The position numbers were made by a program, and so were the translations under genes. From positions 7,378,001 through 7,442,000 of the forward strand of contig OY992838.1 of the NCBI GenBank assembly GCA_963921425.1: DNA of 64,000 nt, given 5' to 3'. Shown piece after piece: positions 60,957 to 64,000 of the stretch. Positions within the stretch are counted from its first letter, which is position 1, and the number at the start of each line of letters is the position of its first letter. The notes under the pieces are model-generated. The model was not told the DNA's origin. It ran no database searches and worked only from the letters and a program-made list of their open reading frames with translations. This DNA comes from Dryas octopetala (lineage: Eukaryota > Streptophyta > Magnoliopsida > Rosales > Rosaceae).

Positions 60957-61280
60957 GGGACAGCCAAGAGTGCCCTACTGCCCTGTGAAAAATATTTCAA
61001 TCGAACAATCTGAAACGGGAAAGTAAGTCCAAGATAAGCCAGAGTGGAATGTGAAGATCACCAATAATGGCTGCTCATGTTCTCAACTGGATCTAAGCTG
61101 TAATGGATTTCAAACTGTGGAGGACATTGATCCTTTAATCTTGAGCATATCCAGTGGTGAGTTGTATAATCAATAATGGCCAACCTGCATGTCTATGCCA
61201 ATGCTGATTTCAGCTTCACATATGCTTGGGACACTTCCTTTCCTTTCAACCCACTCTCTTCCAAAATTGCTTGCTCTTGA
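60957..61280 (+). pseudogene. Broken third TPD1-like copy (exon 2 only)
   Basis: Follows an intact-looking acceptor (aatgcag|GGG) and aligns with exon 2 of genes 1 and 2: VKNISIEQSETGK, KPEWNVKITN, GCSCSQLDL, GFQTVEDIDPLIL, and in another frame DFSFTYAWDTSFPFNPLSSK with the terminal IACS stop at 61278-61280. It has an in-frame TAA after the ETGK segment, a second stop after GELYNQ, and at least two frameshifts. The first conserved cysteine pair is also damaged. No signal-peptide exon was found upstream; the Copia element lies only 250 bp away and may have displaced it. Confidence 0.88.
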
Positions 61281-61603
61281 ACCCAAATTGTTTTCACAAA
61301 CTACTTTCACATTTTGATATTGCATGATTTAGTGTAAGCAATATTTTTAATTCAGTTTTTAACACATGATTCATTGCCAGAAAATTAATGACTATTTGAA
61401 GTCAGGACGTCGTGAAAAGATAAATGTTCTTAACCAGTAGAGTTACAAACCTACTTCATAAAAAACGAGACATATAAAACAAAAGAAACAAATAGTTGTC
61501 AACAAAAAGACAAGTAGCTTCATAATAAAACTAAAGCAAAGCAAAGCCCTAGTTAGAACATTAGAGAAGCCCCAAAACTCTACAAACAAAAAATTGATCA
61601 GTG
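61281..61603. other. Spacer between TPD1-like pseudogene and aspartokinase remnant
   Basis: AT-rich, no gene visible. The two sequences run toward each other. Confidence 0.5.
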
Positions 61604-61607
61604 TGGA

Positions 61608-63660
61608 TCAGATGGTAGAATTGGAAGGGCATCTGCAATCAAGATCCCAATCAGCAAAGGCGAAGGCTGCCAGCTGCTGCTGATCTGGAACTCCCTGATT
61701 TGCAGAAACAAATAAGACCTGGTGGAGAGCCCTAACACACTGCTCTGCTTCATTGTCATTCACAATCAAAGAGATACTAACCTTGGTTGCACCCTGAGAC
61801 ATCATCTGAACAAGTTGAAATATAATGCCTCCTGCTTTTTCAACATAAAATTATCTAGTTACTGTTTTATATCTTGTCTATTTTATTTTTGAGTCTAATG
61901 CCACATGAAAGGCTAGGATTTTATTTGGTATTGCCTTAGGAACTTGCCCTAAGCTTCACAATCAGAATAGATATATCAAAAAAATAGGGCAGTAAGCTTG
62001 CTGCATACCTTGCTATTCTCTCTCTCTCTCAGTTCTTCATTTCTCTGCAACTGTCCTATTTTTGTTTGAGATTGATTGAGTGCAGGTGAAGATCATATTG
62101 AGGAGTCCATTTCAACAGAACATTCACTCCATTTGTTTTTAGAACATGTAATCCCTGCCCTAACGTACATACAACAAAAACATCATGATCAACACCAAAA
62201 TCAAATTAATTAATATATAAGAACAAACTACGAGATTAGTTGCTGATAACTAAGAACAAAAGAAAATTAGGGAGTGCTTTAAAAGTAGTTGGCTTCACTG
62301 GTGGTAACAACATCTGCTGATATGCCGAAATCTTCAAGGATTGAAAAGGTCTGCTCACATGGAAGTTAGTATTGATGATTGATTTAAGCTCTCGCTACTA
62401 TACTATCAGAAAATGAAAGGTAGTTTGCTGCTTAATTAATTTATTACCTTTGCAAGAAATCCATATTGACCAAGCGTGCGAGTGCTAGCAATATCCAACT
62501 TGGTCACATTCGATTTCAAAACGATACTGGTTAATTAGTACTGCAGCCTGGCACTTGAGATCAAGAAAAAATTAATTAATTATATAATCACAATGGTGTT
62601 GAGTTTAATTGCCTGCAGCACAGGATATAGTGTTACAAACCTGGCTCATGTCTCTTGTATGGGTGATGAGGGTACCTGGAGCTTTAGGGTTGTAAGAATT
62701 TCAAACCCTCACAGGAATACCACCCTCTCTAGCTGGTCTCATGGACTGTGGATGCAACACCTGCAACAACATGCCTTTCTTTCATTCATAAACAATGTAA
62801 TAAGTTTGGAAAAACCGATCAACAACTAATACAATTATTGATACCTGAGCACCAAAATATACAAATTCAGTAGCCTCTTCAAATGTCAAATGTAAAATAA
62901 TTTGCACCAAAATATGCAAATTATTGTTTGTCGACTCAACTTTTGCATCATACCAATTTCCTTCACAACTTGTTCCAGCTCTTCTTGGTGCACTGCGAAT
63001 CAAAACTAATATTTGTATTTCACTCTAAATTAAGAACAAATTAATCATCTTTAAGTGCAGAGGAGGGAAACTCCCATGAAATGATCGACTTGTCCACTCC
63101 AAGGTCATCCATGGTCCTATTACTATTACATATACACAATATATAGTATGATGCATGATACTTAGTGAGAACATATCTAAAATTTGATTGATTTTGTTTT
63201 CTCAATAATATATTTGTACAAGAAATTAATTAAGATCATAAAAGTTTCAGTACTGCACTCGCCTGAGATACAATTCTTTCACAAAGCTCAACTCATCAAT
63301 GGCCGCTGCATTGTGGCAACTAGCAGCCTTTTCTCCTGCCTACACATTGAGCAATCAATTTGATTATTAGAGTAATACTAAAAGTACCAACTATTATCCC
63401 GATGAGTTATATATGTACCTGCAAGATTTTGTTGGTTGTGTTTCCCATGGCAGAGAGGATGATTACAGGCCTCTCTTCCCGGAAGTTGACTATAAGGTCA
63501 GCAACTGCTCTCATTCTTTGGGCGGTGGCCACCAAGGAGCCACCAAACTTCATAATCATCGTCAAGTCATGATTCTCTTCCTTTTCAACACAACAACTGA
63601 CTCCCAAATTTCTTTTAGGACTACAACACAAAAGAGTATTAGCCCTGCAGAAATGCAACG
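61608..63660 (-). pseudogene. Degenerate monofunctional aspartokinase
   Basis: Aspartokinase makes aspartyl phosphate at the start of Lys/Thr/Met synthesis in plastids. Pieces in the right order on the minus strand: kinase start MKFGGSLVATAQRMRAVADL (about 63572-63419), AAAIDELSFVKELYLR (about 63340-63263), DDLGVDKSIIS (about 63115-63075), EELEQVVKEIGMMQKLS (about 62990-62930), LTFEEATEFVYFGAQ (about 62892-62848), VLHPQSMRPAREGGIPVRV then a stop (about 62760-62690), NSYNPKAPGTLITHTRDMSQ, LTSIVLKSNVTKLDIAS and TLGQYGFLAK (about 62545-62450), FSILEDFGISADVVTTSEA (about 62350-62290), and the second ACT domain MMSQGATKVSISLIVNDNEA (61805-61740) with an altered C-terminus. About 190 residues between LSRQT and LTFEEA, containing most of the catalytic and substrate-binding region, are missing. 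It lacks a visible transit peptide. Not functional as a full enzyme. Confidence 0.85.
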
Positions 63661-63709
63661 CCCCATTTCACCCCTACAACAAAGTTGCCCTTTCTGAGTG
63701 TGGAGGGGT

Positions 63710-63750
<41 letters not shown>

Positions 63751-64000
63751 CCTGTTGAGCCATGATTCTCTTCCTCCCACACAACCTTTTTGTTGTCTAC
63801 CTTAATTGGCTTCAGTAATGCCTGCAGTGCTTTACTGGGTTGAGGAGATCAATTTGGTGAATGTCAGAGAGTTGGAGAAAAGGGTACCTTTACAATTTAG
63901 ATGTTGTTCAAGAGCTCAATCAAGCAAATGGCAGATTTCAAATTTTGAATTGTTTGGTTAATTTATTTCTTGTTGTACAAGTAAATTCTACATCTTTTGT
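63661..64000. other. 5' flank of the aspartokinase remnant
   Basis: Contains (GA)n at 63714-63747. A short open frame through it on the minus strand has no recognised product. A transit-peptide exon was not identified before the window ends. Confidence 0.45.

Overview
This window is nuclear DNA from a flowering plant, most likely a woody eudicot. Genes are split by GT-AG introns, the intergenic DNA is AT-rich and full of (GA)n microsatellites, and several families are plant-specific (SPS, HPGT, TPD1-like, plant synaptotagmin). The protein flavour fits Rosaceae, but that placement is a guess from memory. Nothing bacterial or organellar was seen.

Layout. A sucrose-phosphate synthase gene (minus, 13 exons, 1007-6604) is followed by an SMP/C2-domain synaptotagmin (plus, 8855-13238) and an intronless ARM-repeat gene (plus, 13776-14864). 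From 17719 to 23749 lies a 6-kb transposon island: two copies of one long element form a near-perfect palindrome, and one arm is split by a 3.06-kb insert, flanked by a 9-bp duplication, that carries broken pieces of an O-fucosyltransferase gene. Next come a SLC35F/EamA-type membrane transporter (25056-29670), a hAT-like element (31055-32076), ER membrane complex subunit EMC7 (32278-34605), a hydroxyproline O-galactosyltransferase-like GT31 gene (36170-41081) and, convergent to it, an organellar cysteinyl-tRNA synthetase (41869-46022, minus). A relative of the palindrome element (46700-47925, itself carrying a nested MITE), a 620-bp fold-back MITE and a GH79 heparanase-like gene (49063-52515, minus) follow.

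The right end is an accessory region. It has a second hAT-like element (53582-54703), a small family of TPD1-like secreted cysteine-rich proteins (two intact genes duplicated with their promoters, one broken exon), a decayed Copia retrotransposon with 173-bp LTRs, and a broken aspartokinase gene on the minus strand.

The core genes are unrelated housekeeping genes (sucrose synthesis, membrane contact, ER membrane insertion, arabinogalactan glycosylation, organellar translation, cell-wall glycan turnover) and do not form a pathway. The unusual biology is in the mobile DNA: long terminal inverted repeats, nested insertions with clear target-site duplications, gene-fragment capture, and microsatellites or tandem repeats sitting on splice sites. 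Exon borders were read by eye from reading frame, GT/AG sites and family knowledge. No alignments or transcripts were available.
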